7,171 bases of DNA from Candidatus Omnitrophota bacterium (GCA_028712915.1 JAQTPJ010000041.1:1-7171); one strand, 5' to 3'; counted from the first letter of the stretch, positions 1 through 7,100 are shown. A program made the numbers and translations. Notes: generated by a model not told the origin, from the sequence alone.

Positions 1-1
1 C

Positions 2-703
2 CATCAGATAAATAACCGCTTTCAGGCATTGTCTTTGATCAGCGGAGATTCTTTGGATGTTTTGAAAAATACAGATGTTTCCCATTGCTCTGAGGAAGTC
101 AAAGAGACGTTCAAGCAGCTTAAGTACGCCTTTGAAAGGGTGCAGACAAATGTCGCGCAGGGCGGCGAGATAGTAAGAGGGCTTTTGAAATATTCGAGGC
201 CGGGAGAACGGGGTTTCGAGCAAGTAGATTTTAATAAAGTCGTTTATGGCGCGTTGGAAATGGCTCAATATAAAGTGAGATTGCACGAGTTGGATATAAA
301 GAGGCAGATTCCCGCTGATTTGCCAAAAATAAAATGCAACTTGACGCAATTAGAGGAGGTATTCTTTAATTTAATAGATAATGCCTATGATGCCACTAAG
401 GAGAGAAAGGAAACTTTGAAGGAAGAGAATTATAAAGGTAAGATAGCGATATCTGCTTTTCCCCACGAGGATAATTTATATATTACTTTTGAGGATAATG
501 GTATTGGCATCAAAGATAAAGATAAGAATAAGTTGTTTACGCCGTTTTTTACCACAAAGGCATCCAGCAGAAAAGGCACCGGCTTAGGCCTTTATGTCAT
601 ACAAAAAATAATAGGTTTTCACGAAGGGGCTGTAAGTATTGATTCTGTTTATGGCTCGGGAACTAAATTTGAAATAATTTTACCGCTGGCGAATAAAAAG
701 TAG
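2..703 (+). CDS. Sensor histidine kinase, 3' part (truncated by window edge)
   Basis: This is the C-terminal catalytic part of a two-component sensor kinase, which autophosphorylates on histidine and passes the phosphate to a receiver aspartate. The reading frame is open to the left edge, and its first visible codons read HQINNRFQAL, a good H-box, so residue 1 of the visible part is the likely phosphoacceptor His. A TTG at 29 could be taken as a start but would remove the H-box, so I treat the gene as 5' partial. Numbered from position 2, the helical dimerisation region spans about 1-60. The N box (FNLIDNAYDA) is near 122-131, the G1 box (DNGIG) at 165-169, the F box (LFTPFFTTK) near 178-186 and the G2 box (GTGLGL) at 192-197. 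All ATP-binding motifs look intact, and the protein ends soon after the HATPase fold (KK, TAG stop). Sensor domains lie upstream of the window. The nearest partner is the receiver protein at 907. Confidence 0.95.
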   Translation, partial: HQINNRFQALSLISGDSLDVLKNTDVSHCSEEVKETFKQLKYAFERVQTNVAQGGEIVRGLLKYSRPGERGFEQVDFNKVVYGALEMAQYKVRLHELDIKRQIPADLPKIKCNLTQLEEVFFNLIDNAYDATKERKETLKEENYKGKIAISAFPHEDNLYITFEDNGIGIKDKDKNKLFTPFFTTKASSRKGTGLGLYVIQKIIGFHEGAVSIDSVYGSGTKFEIILPLANKK

Positions 704-711
704 TCAAATAA

Positions 712-752
712 AGACACAACTTACGGAACAAAGCGACGTAAGTTGTATGTCT
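712..752. repeat. Left hairpin of the nested palindrome
   Basis: Perfect 10-bp inverted repeat ACAACTTACG (716-725) and CGTAAGTTGT (737-746) around an 11-nt loop. It extends by AGAC/GTCT (712-715 with 749-752) across a 2-nt bulge. It begins 9 nt after the kinase stop codon. No T-run follows, so it is not a typical Rho-independent terminator, though it could protect the 3' end of the kinase message. Confidence 0.75.
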
Positions 753-843
753 GAATTTGACCCAGCACCTTTTTAGTATTAAAAGTTTTTAATAAACAAT
801 TATTTAAAATATCTGAATATGTAAAAGGTGCTGGGTTTAATTC
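753..843. repeat. Central long inverted repeat with ACCCAGCACCTTTT arms
   Basis: A perfect 14-bp inverted repeat: ACCCAGCACCTTTT at 760-773 and its reverse complement at 823-836. It extends outward past two mismatched positions by another 5 bp (GAATT at 753-757, AATTC at 839-843). The 49-nt centre (774-822) is almost pure A/T. Confidence 0.8.
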
Positions 844-885
844 GCACAGTGACTTATGTTCACTAGCGTTCCATAAGCCACGTGC
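844..885. repeat. Right hairpin of the nested palindrome
   Basis: Imperfect hairpin: GCAC (844-847) pairs with GTGC (882-885), GTG (849-851) with CAC (879-881) and CTTATG (853-858) with CATAAG (872-877), with one bulged A and one mismatch. The loop is 13 nt. Read in reverse complement it matches the left hairpin (CTTATGGAAC versus CTTACGGAAC), so it appears to be an inverted, diverged copy. It ends about 10 nt before the ribosome binding site of the next gene and could affect its translation. Confidence 0.65.
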
Positions 886-894
886 TCATTAAAA

Positions 895-900
895 AAGGAG
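895..900 (+). promoter_or_regulatory. Ribosome binding site for the receiver gene
   Basis: AAGGAG, 6 nt before the ATG at 907. It is a strong site and fixes the start. Confidence 0.85.
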
Positions 901-906
901 AAAAAT

Positions 907-1287
907 ATGTCAAAGCTATTAATTGTTGATGATGAAGTAGATGTGCGCGAGTTTGCTAAGAATTTTTTCCAGAGAAGAAAAATAGAAGTAATTGTATCGT
1001 CAAGCGGAGAAGAGGCGCTTGACTTATTGGTTAAAGAAAAGCCCGATTTGGTACTTTTGGATGTGCGTTTGGGCGGAATGGATGGCATAGAGGTTTTGCA
1101 GAAGATGCGCCAGATGCAGAATAATACGCAGGTAATTATGGTTACGGGCGTGGACGAGAAAGAAACCTCGGATAAGGCGAAGGAATTAGGCGTGACGGAT
1201 TATATCCATAAGCCGCTTAAGCTGGACGAATTAGAAGAGGTTGTATTGAAAAGGCTGCTTAAGACAGGCAATAAAAAGGCAGGATAA
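907..1287 (+). CDS. Single-domain response regulator (CheY-like receiver)
   Basis: A 126-residue protein that is essentially one receiver domain with no DNA-binding or enzymatic output. It begins SKLLIVDDEVDVREF. The acidic pocket is D8-D9, the phosphoacceptor is D52 (VLLDVRLGGMDG), the switch Thr is T80 (VMVTG after the beta-4 strand) and the conserved Lys is K102 (HKPL). The domain ends near 118 and is followed by a short basic tail. It lies downstream of a histidine kinase and 2 nt upstream of the HD-GYP gene, so it is probably co-transcribed with the latter and translationally close-coupled to it. As a stand-alone receiver it must act by protein contact, either on the HD-GYP protein or as a phosphorelay intermediate; which one cannot be told from the sequence. 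A strong Shine-Dalgarno sequence supports the ATG. Confidence 0.95.
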   Translation: MSKLLIVDDEVDVREFAKNFFQRRKIEVIVSSSGEEALDLLVKEKPDLVLLDVRLGGMDGIEVLQKMRQMQNNTQVIMVTGVDEKETSDKAKELGVTDYIHKPLKLDELEEVVLKRLLKTGNKKAG

Positions 1288-1289
1288 AT

Positions 1290-2465
1290 ATGGGGATTAA
1301 TTATAAGAGAGAATTAGAAGACGCAGCGCGCAAGATGATTCTTGTGCATCGGCCAAAGACGCTTATCCAGTTAATTGTCAGGATGATTGTTAACAAGGTA
1401 AAGATTCGCCATGCCGGCATCCTTCTTTATAATAATAAATTGAATAGTTATATCCTGACTGTTTCAAGGGGCAAGGTAGGTTTGAAGATCCCCACAGGAT
1501 TTATCCGTATTGATACGGATAACGCAATGATAAAGTTTTTTATGGATAAGACTAATCACAGGTATATAGACGGCGGGGTATTGGTCTACAATAAGATTTC
1601 AAGAATGTTGAGAAATAGATATTTGCTCAGAAAGCATAAGGATCTGAGGGAATTATTGACTTCTTTGAGGACGCAGATGAATCTTTTGGAAGCGGTAGTG
1701 GCTATACCGAGTTATTTCCAGAACGAATTATTAGGGGTTTTATTATTAGGCAAGAAGGTTTCCGGAAGAAACTTTCACCATGACGAATTGGATTTCTTTG
1801 TTGCTTTAGCCCATGATGTGGCAATGGCCATCAGGAACGCCCAGCTTTTTGAAGAGCTGCAGGGGCAAATTGAAAGGAATAAGAGGCTGTTTTTGGAAAC
1901 AACTAAAGCATTAGCGACTACTATCGACGCCAAAGATCATTATACTCGCGGCCATACTGAGAGGGTAACCCAGATATCCTTGTCTTTAGCAAAGAAATTA
2001 ATAATAACAGAGCGTATAAAAGTAGACCCTGTTTTCTTAGATGATTTGAATATCTCCGCTTTGCTGCACGATATAGGCAAAATCGGCATACCCGAACATA
2101 TTCTGAATAAAAAAGGCGAGCTTAATGAGGAAGAAAGAAGAAAAATAAACGAACATCCTTTGATTGGCGCTGCTATACTTGAGCCCATTGAAGATTTAAA
2201 AAGGGCAATCGACGGAGTAAAATACCACCATGAACGTTTCGACGGAAGGGGTTATCCAGAGGGGTTAAAAGGAGACCGTATCCCTTTAATTTCGTCTATT
2301 ATCGCGGTAGCTGATTCCTACGATGCTATGACTACCAGCCGTCCTTACCGGCCAGCTTTAAATAAAAAACAGGCAGTGGAAGAGATACGCAAATGTATAG
2401 ATACGCAATTTCAACCTGTGGCGGCTAAGGCTTTGATTGAACTATATGAGGAAGGCTGCCTTTAA
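1290..2465 (+). CDS. GAF-like sensor plus HD-GYP cyclic-di-GMP phosphodiesterase
   Basis: A cytoplasmic protein of 391 residues with no membrane segment. Residues about 13-185 look like a GAF-type sensor fold, ending in the usual hydrophobic helix with DFFVALAHDVAMAIRNA. A short helical linker (186-205) leads to the HD-GYP domain (about 206-391). HD-GYP enzymes hydrolyse the second messenger cyclic di-GMP, often to GMP. The expected metal ligands are all visible: H222 (RGHTERV), H260-D261 (LLHDIGK), H289 (NEHP), H313-H314 (YHHERFDGRGYP) and D342 (VADSYDAMT). The GYP motif is 321-323. The position four residues before H222 is Tyr (Y218), not the Glu of trinuclear enzymes, which suggests a two-metal site; this is inference from family knowledge. 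An AGG-rich site in the end of the previous gene (1274-1283) serves the ATG. The receiver domain often fused to such proteins is here the separate protein just upstream, so the two may form a split receiver-HD-GYP response regulator. Confidence 0.95.
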   Translation: MGINYKRELEDAARKMILVHRPKTLIQLIVRMIVNKVKIRHAGILLYNNKLNSYILTVSRGKVGLKIPTGFIRIDTDNAMIKFFMDKTNHRYIDGGVLVYNKISRMLRNRYLLRKHKDLRELLTSLRTQMNLLEAVVAIPSYFQNELLGVLLLGKKVSGRNFHHDELDFFVALAHDVAMAIRNAQLFEELQGQIERNKRLFLETTKALATTIDAKDHYTRGHTERVTQISLSLAKKLIITERIKVDPVFLDDLNISALLHDIGKIGIPEHILNKKGELNEEERRKINEHPLIGAAILEPIEDLKRAIDGVKYHHERFDGRGYPEGLKGDRIPLISSIIAVADSYDAMTTSRPYRPALNKKQAVEEIRKCIDTQFQPVAAKALIELYEEGCL

Positions 2466-2483
2466 TAATTTTCTGCCTTAATT

Positions 2484-2846
2484 TTATCCTATACTTTTTT
2501 CTACGCTTTTGATTATATCTTTAGAGTTAAAAGGTTTTACGATATAGTCTGAAGCTCCTGCGTTTATCGCCTCAGCCGCAGTTTCTACGCTTCGATACCC
2601 CGTAATAATTATTGCTTTCATTCCAGGTTTTTCCTTCTTGATTTCTCTTAATGTATCCAGTCCGCTTAGTTTGGGCATTTTTATGTCCAGCAAAATAAGA
2701 TCATATTCTTGGCCGGATTTAAGTAATCCCAAACACTCCTGCCCGTTGTTGCAGAAAGAAATATCGTAGTTGTCCTTTAGGATTAGGTTTAACGATTCCC
2801 GGATACCGATTTCATCGTCGCATATAAGTATCTTTTTCTTGGGCAT
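2484..2846 (-). CDS. Single-domain response regulator (NtrC-type receiver)
   Basis: A 120-residue stand-alone receiver. Acidic pocket D10-D11, phosphoacceptor D54 (LILLDIKMPKLSGLDTL), switch T82 (IIITGY), conserved K104 (VKPF). The wording of the motifs (MPKLSGLDTLREI, VETAAEAINAGASDYIVKPF) resembles the receivers of NtrC/AtoC-like regulators, but the chain ends right after the last helix, so there is no AAA+ or DNA-binding output. It is the second gene of a minus-strand pair with the XRE-cupin regulator, whose stop codon lies 16 nt upstream. TAAAGGAGA sits just before its ATG (rc of 2853-2861). It is convergent with the HD-GYP gene, the stop codons being about 18 nt apart. Its kinase is not identifiable here; the truncated kinase at the left edge is one candidate. 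Confidence 0.95.
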   Translation of the reverse strand: MPKKKILICDDEIGIRESLNLILKDNYDISFCNNGQECLGLLKSGQEYDLILLDIKMPKLSGLDTLREIKKEKPGMKAIIITGYRSVETAAEAINAGASDYIVKPFNSKDIIKSVEKSIG

Positions 2847-2852
2847 TTTTGT

Positions 2853-2860
2853 CTCCTTTA
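2853..2860 (-). promoter_or_regulatory. Ribosome binding site for the minus-strand receiver
   Basis: AAAGGAGA on the minus strand, about 6 nt from the ATG at 2846. It sits in the 16-nt gap after the XRE-cupin stop codon, consistent with a two-gene message. Confidence 0.8.
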
Positions 2861-2862
2861 GT

Positions 2863-3420
2863 TTATAAAGCCACGGGGCTTATCACTATCAGGCATTTTG
2901 TGGTTCTCTTACCTATATTAATAAAACGGTGGGGCAGAGAGGCTTTGAAATACAGGCTGTTGCCTTTTTTTAATTTATAAGGCCTATCTTCGATGCTGAT
3001 TTGAATCTGCCCTTCTATACAATAAACAAATTTCTCTATGCCGGGCATATTTTGTTCTATATGGGTTTTGCCATTAGCTTCAACTATTAAAAGCTGCGGC
3101 AGCATATTATTTTTCTGCGCATTTTTGGTTAGGATTATTGATTTAGTTTTTTCGTCATAAGAAAATATTTCAGCTTCTTTGGTAGTTTTTTCATTTAGGG
3201 CGGAAATTTCTTCTTTAGGCAAATCAATTCCTTCATATAGGTCTTTCAATGTAAGGCCTAGCGTATCGCATATTTTCATATGCGTACGCAGCGTCCCCGC
3301 AGTAATATTGTTTTCTATCCTGCTTAAGGTGGCTTTCCCGACTCCTGACTTTTTAGAGATGTCATCCAGTGTCAAATCCCTATTTTTTCTTATATTCTTT
3401 AACCTTTCTCCGATATTCAT
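2863..3420 (-). CDS. XRE-family HTH-cupin transcriptional regulator
   Basis: A 185-residue DNA-binding regulator. Residues about 1-62 form an XRE/Cro-type helix-turn-helix (IGERLKNIRKNRDLTLDDIS, then GVGKATLSRIEN as the turn and recognition helix). After a linker of about 40 residues comes a C-terminal single cupin barrel (about 105-182). Cupin motif 1 is reduced to H120, E129 and G137, and motif 2 is G153...P163-H164...N168. HTH-cupin proteins such as PuuR and SutR bind a small ligand in the cupin and control nearby metabolic or stress genes; the ligand here is unknown. The conserved His of motif 2 is kept, while motif 1 lacks the usual HxH, so metal binding is doubtful. The start is supported by AAGGGGG 4 nt before the ATG and by a good promoter further upstream. 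It is probably co-transcribed with the receiver gene behind it and may be autoregulated. Confidence 0.92.
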   Translation of the reverse strand: MNIGERLKNIRKNRDLTLDDISKKSGVGKATLSRIENNITAGTLRTHMKICDTLGLTLKDLYEGIDLPKEEISALNEKTTKEAEIFSYDEKTKSIILTKNAQKNNMLPQLLIVEANGKTHIEQNMPGIEKFVYCIEGQIQISIEDRPYKLKKGNSLYFKASLPHRFINIGKRTTKCLIVISPVAL

Positions 3421-3424
3421 CTTA

Positions 3425-3431
3425 CCCCCTT
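3425..3431 (-). promoter_or_regulatory. Ribosome binding site for the XRE-cupin gene
   Basis: AAGGGGG on the minus strand with a 4-nt spacer (TAAG) to the ATG at 3420. It is G-rich but well placed. Confidence 0.6.
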
Positions 3432-3463
3432 ATATTTTTAGATAGGCCGCGTAATCTAATAAT

Positions 3464-3492
3464 AAGATAACATGAAGCCATATCAAGGTCAA
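3464..3492 (-). promoter_or_regulatory. Predicted sigma70-type promoter for the XRE-cupin/receiver pair
   Basis: On the minus strand, TTGACC (-35, rc of 3487-3492) and TATCTT (-10, rc of 3464-3469) are separated by exactly 17 nt. Transcription would begin near 3457, about 37 nt before the ATG. It is the only good match found in this direction in the divergent gap. Confidence 0.55.
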
Positions 3493-3511
3493 GTATTTTT
3501 TACTAATAATG

Positions 3512-3525
3512 GAACATATATGTTC
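3512..3525. promoter_or_regulatory. Perfect 14-bp palindrome, candidate operator
   Basis: GAACATATATGTTC is its own reverse complement. It lies about 20 bp upstream of the -35 box of the minus-strand promoter and about 105 bp upstream of the plus-strand -35 box. Size and symmetry fit a dimeric HTH regulator. The adjacent XRE-cupin protein is the obvious candidate binder, but this is inference. Confidence 0.45.
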
Positions 3526-3630
3526 ATAAAAAGGAATATAAGATGCGAAGATAGATCTAATAACTATGGCAACGACGTTAATCTCTACTTTCCGGGATAA
3601 AATCCTTGTTGTCGAAAACGGAAAAACATG

Positions 3631-3659
3631 TTGACAAAAGTGGAACAAGATGCTATATT
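3631..3659 (+). promoter_or_regulatory. Predicted strong sigma70-type promoter for the secreted-protein genes
   Basis: A consensus -35 box TTGACA (3631-3636), a 17-nt spacer and TATATT (3654-3659, five of six to consensus). Transcription would start near 3666. A 10-bp perfect palindrome AATACGTATT (3661-3670) covers the expected start site and could be an operator or chance. The first gene begins at 3707. Confidence 0.65.
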
Positions 3660-3706
3660 CAATACGTATTCATAGAAATTAACGCTGCTTTAATAAAGAT
3701 GAAGCA

Positions 3707-4168
3707 ATGGATAGCTTCTTTAAATATTTCAGATTGCTGTTTGTAGTTATAGCAGTCAATTTTATTTTCCTGCTTAGCCAGGCAAGCCCCTCGCCACAGA
3801 TTAATTCTAATGAAAGTGATTATTCCAGCCTTTTAACAATAGAGAGGATCTGCCCTTATTTAAGGCCGGTACCGTTAATTACTTCGCTAATTCCTAAAAA
3901 TAAATCTAAAGTCACAGCAGGGGATATTGTCGATATCAGGGTGAGGGTCCGCAATCCTGGATGCAATTTAAAATACCGTTATCTGGTTAATAAAAAAGTA
4001 ATACGCAATTGGACATCTTCCCCGGGTTATTCCTGGCGTACGGCAAAGAATGATTTTGGCAGTAAGAGAATAAGGGTTGAAGCAAGAAACATCTATGGAA
4101 GATGGACCTTTGCAGAGACAAATGTATTTATAATAAGAAATCCTCCGCAACCAAATGATAAAAGATAG
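3707..4168 (+). CDS. Small exported protein with probable Ig-like domain, function unknown
   Basis: I do not recognise a named family. The 153-residue protein begins with a charged start and a long hydrophobic stretch (about 8-23), then SQA-SP, so a Sec signal peptide cleaved near residue 26 is likely. No lipobox cysteine is present. After a short Ser/Asn-rich linker and a Cys-containing stretch (C49), residues about 58-145 read like one beta-sandwich. Alternating hydrophobic strands (DIVDIRVRVRNPG, then LKYRYLV) are followed by KRIRVEARNIYGRW and a last strand TNVFIIRNPP. The pattern of aromatic residues (Y90, Y92, W102, W110, Y130, W133) recalls Ig-like or triple-tyrosine extracellular domains. 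C49 and C86 could form a disulphide. Its end overlaps the start of the large SpvB-like gene by 14 bp, so the two are almost certainly co-transcribed and translationally coupled. It may be an accessory, anchoring or chaperone partner. The Shine-Dalgarno site (around AAAGATGAAG, 3695-3704) is weak but the ATG precedes the signal peptide correctly. Confidence 0.8.
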   Translation: MDSFFKYFRLLFVVIAVNFIFLLSQASPSPQINSNESDYSSLLTIERICPYLRPVPLITSLIPKNKSKVTAGDIVDIRVRVRNPGCNLKYRYLVNKKVIRNWTSSPGYSWRTAKNDFGSKRIRVEARNIYGRWTFAETNVFIIRNPPQPNDKR

Positions 4169-7100
4169 ATTTAATAGAACCTACAAGTTGATTTCTTTAT
4201 TTTTAGCCATAATACACATTTTTGTTTTTTGTTTGCAAGATGCCGCTGTTGTTTTTGCTGAAAATTTAGATTCATCCCAAGCCGAAGATGATACAAAAGC
4301 AAAAGCCAATTCGGATAATTTTGAAAAGGTAGATTCAAAACAGCCGCCAGAAAATTTTACAGAGGTCGATGAAAACAAAAAAGATAGTTCTGCTAAAGAT
4401 AGCTTGCAGGCTGTGGGTAATGGCGGTTCCCCGGCAAATAATGCCTATTCGGATTTCAACGCAGGCGCTTTACAAAATCTACAACCGAGTTTGTTCACCG
4501 GAGCATTAACCTATTCCGTACCTATATCTGTTCCTGCCGGCAGGAAGGGCATCCAACCCAATGTTGTTTTGGTCTATTCTTCCCAGTCGGGAAATGGAAT
4601 TTTAGGAATGGGTTGGTCTCTGGAATTGGGATGCATTGAGCGTTCTACAAAAAATGGTGTGCCTGCTTACAATAATAGCCAAGATACTTTTATTTTTAAA
4701 TCAGGCGGTTCGACAACAGAATTGGTAAATATAGGCGGCAATGAATACCGCGCTAAGATAGAAGGCTCATTTATGAAGTTTACTTTAAGCGGCAACTACT
4801 GGATAGCCAAAGATAAAGGAGGTACTACCTATTATTTCGGCCAGGCCCAAAGTTCGCAGCAAGCGGTTGATTCCGATGTTTTTAAATGGTGCCTGGATAA
4901 GGTTAAAGATGTTTTAGGCAACTATATGGCGCTTACCTATATTAAGGACGCCAATCAGATTTATCCTGATAAAATAAATTATACCGGATACAGCGGTGAA
5001 AATAATTTAAATCCTGCCTTTGAAGTGGATTTTGATTACAGCGATAGCGTAAGAGAAGATTATTCTTTCAGTTACCGTTCAAATTTCTTGATAAGGACAA
5101 ATAAATTACTACAGGCTGTTACAGTAAAGCAGAATGGCGCTCGAATTAGAAAATATAGTTTATCTTACGAGTATAGCCCTAGCACAAAGAGGGCGCTTTT
5201 GTCATCAATAACCCAATATGGCTTGACTGATGCGTTGTCATTTCCATCTATAGAATTCGTTTATCAGGAAAAACCTTATTCTTTCTCTGAATTGTCCAGT
5301 TGGGGAAATATTCATAACTTCAATAATAATGATTGGGCAGGCATCAGGTTTTCCGGCGGGGCCGAGACACGTGTAGATACTTTTGATATTAACCGTGACG
5401 GGTTGCCAGACAGGGTATTCAGGGGTTATAGCGACTCGCAGTATAATCAGCTATGGGTTCAGTTAAATAACGGCAGCGGGTTTGATGATTTAGAGATTTG
5501 GCCTGGGTTAGCCAATCAGAGCAGTAATAGCAAGCGCGCCTGTGTGAGATATGGCAATCAGCATGGCGAAGTGAATACGTTTGACATTAATGGCGATGCC
5601 TTACCCGACAGGATTTATCATAATTATAATAATAATTATAACCAGTGGGAAGTTCAGTTGAATAATGGAAACGGTTTTGAAAATAGCGTTGCCTGGACTA
5701 ATATAGACGGTTTTCATTATCAGCCTGATTATACAAAACTCTGGGGATTCGCTTATGATCCGCCTGTCTGGGGATATATCGATTTATTCGACATCAACGG
5801 CGACGGCAAGCCTGATAGGATAATTCGTTGGTACCAATGGCAAAATTATTGGAATGTTCAGTTAAATAACGGCAGCGGTTTTAATAATGCTATCCAATGG
5901 CCTAATGTTCAGCATCAAAGCCATATTAGCGAGAGCTATATAAGGACAGGCAGCAGTAATATTTATTTTGCTACTTTTGACATAAACGGCGACGGCCTGC
6001 CTGATCATCTTATGGATAACAACACGGGAGATGATACGTGGGGTGTGCAATTTAATAATGGCCGGGGTTTTGAAAATCTAGAGGAGTGGGGGCCGTTGGG
6101 TAATCTTTATGGTTCTTGGTCGTATATGGGTTATGGCGACCCTGCCTGCGTTAGTACTGTTGATATAAATGGAGATGGTCTACCGGATCGAGTTATGCGT
6201 AATCACGATAATCAGTTTGCCAATTGGCAGGTGCAAATAAATAACGGACATGGTTTTGAGCCTATTGCAGAGTGGGGGCCTATTATACATAACAATGTTT
6301 CTGGCAGGGCTCATATTAGGGCTGGTACTCAGGCGGTATACGTTGATTTCTTTGATATAAACGGAGACGGCCTGCCCGACAGAGTTATGAGAGGAAATGA
6401 TAACTATGACCATTGGGATGTGCAGTTTAATAACGGCCCGACACCTGATTTATTATCCGGCATTTCTAATGGAATAGGAGGCGCTGCAACAGTTACTTAT
6501 GATGCATATGTTGGCTATGACAATACGCAGCCAGCTGATAAAGTAAAATTATCATTCCCTGTAAATGTTGTTGTTGGGATTCAGACAAATGATGGCAGAG
6601 GGAATACTTATTCTACAAAATATGAATACGATAAAGCAGAGTTTGATTATAGAGATAGGGAATTCCGCGGCTTCGGCAAAGTAACTACAACAGATGCGCA
6701 AGGCAATTACAGCGTGAATTATTTTCATCAGGATGATTATAAAAAGGGCCGATTGTATTGCCAGGAAACATTCGATAGTTCGGGCAGGCTTTTTGCAAAG
6801 TCAGAAAATACCTGGGGTGTTTCAGAAAACATTTATACAGGTTATCCGCAGGCCCGGTTTGTATTCTTGAGCGAGTCCAATATTTATACATATGAGGGCG
6901 ATGATTCTGCGCGAAGGATAAGGACGGGTTACCTTTATCAAGAATCTCCGCAATACGGAAACCCTACGCAAATAATCGAATACGGCGAAGTCAACACAGA
7001 GGACGGTTCTGATATAGGACAAGATAAAAGAATAACTTTTACTTATTATACCTATAATAGTAATGATTGGATTGTATGTTTGCCTTCGCGCGTGGTAGTT

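Larger units (their letters stand above)
712..888. repeat. Nested inverted-repeat element, REPIN/MITE-like
   Basis: Most of the kinase-receiver intergenic gap is one large imperfect palindrome. The left arm (about 712-773) and the reverse complement of the right arm (about 823-888) share, in the same order, a hairpin containing CTTAYGGAAC, then GAATT, a 2-nt mismatch and ACCCAGCACCTTTT. The two arms are separated by a very A/T-rich 49-nt centre. Each arm holds its own small hairpin, and the stems differ by compensating changes (TTACG/CGTAA on the left, TTATG/CATAA on the right, read as reverse complement). An inverted pair of hairpins around a spacer is the layout of REPINs mobilised by RAYT (REP-associated tyrosine) transposases, and also of some MITEs. 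No transposase gene and no clear target-site duplication are visible. The structure is seen directly; the mobile-element reading is inference. Confidence 0.7.

Noticed and set aside
29..703. Kinase start at the TTG codon at position 29
   Set aside because: The frame continues left to the window edge and its first codons encode the H-box histidine, so the TTG is internal and the gene is 5' truncated.
757..785. TTGACC and TAAAAG at 17-nt spacing as a promoter for the first receiver
   Set aside because: The -10 match is poor and the TTGACC is part of the repeat block, so it may be coincidence; a cryptic outward promoter cannot be excluded.
712..843. Rho-independent terminator after the kinase gene
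   Set aside because: The hairpins are not followed by a T-run on the plus strand, and the long inverted repeat has a 49-nt loop, unlike a terminator.
837..1088. Minus-strand open frame of 83 codons across the receiver start
   Set aside because: It lies opposite a clear receiver gene, is Ser/Thr-rich antisense composition and has no recognisable motif.
1940..2188. Minus-strand open frame of 82 codons opposite the HD-GYP domain
   Set aside because: It overlaps catalytic HD-GYP codons and has low-complexity Ser/Ile/Phe content typical of an antisense shadow.
2452..2479. Possible bidirectional terminator between the HD-GYP and minus-strand receiver genes
   Set aside because: The stem AAGGC/GCCTT is only 5 bp with an 18-nt loop and no clean T-run directly after it, too weak to call.
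3179..3445. Plus-strand open frame of 88 codons opposite the XRE-cupin gene
   Set aside because: It is antisense to the HTH-coding part and has no credible ribosome site or family resemblance.
3430..3648. Minus-strand open frame of 72 codons in the divergent gap
   Set aside because: It spans both predicted promoters and the palindrome, has no good Shine-Dalgarno site and no domain signature; the gap is better explained as a control region.
4220..4250. Lipoprotein signal for the giant protein (Cys at residue 26)
   Set aside because: The residues before the Cys (FVF) do not fit a lipobox, and a better signal-peptidase I site follows at VFA (residue 35).
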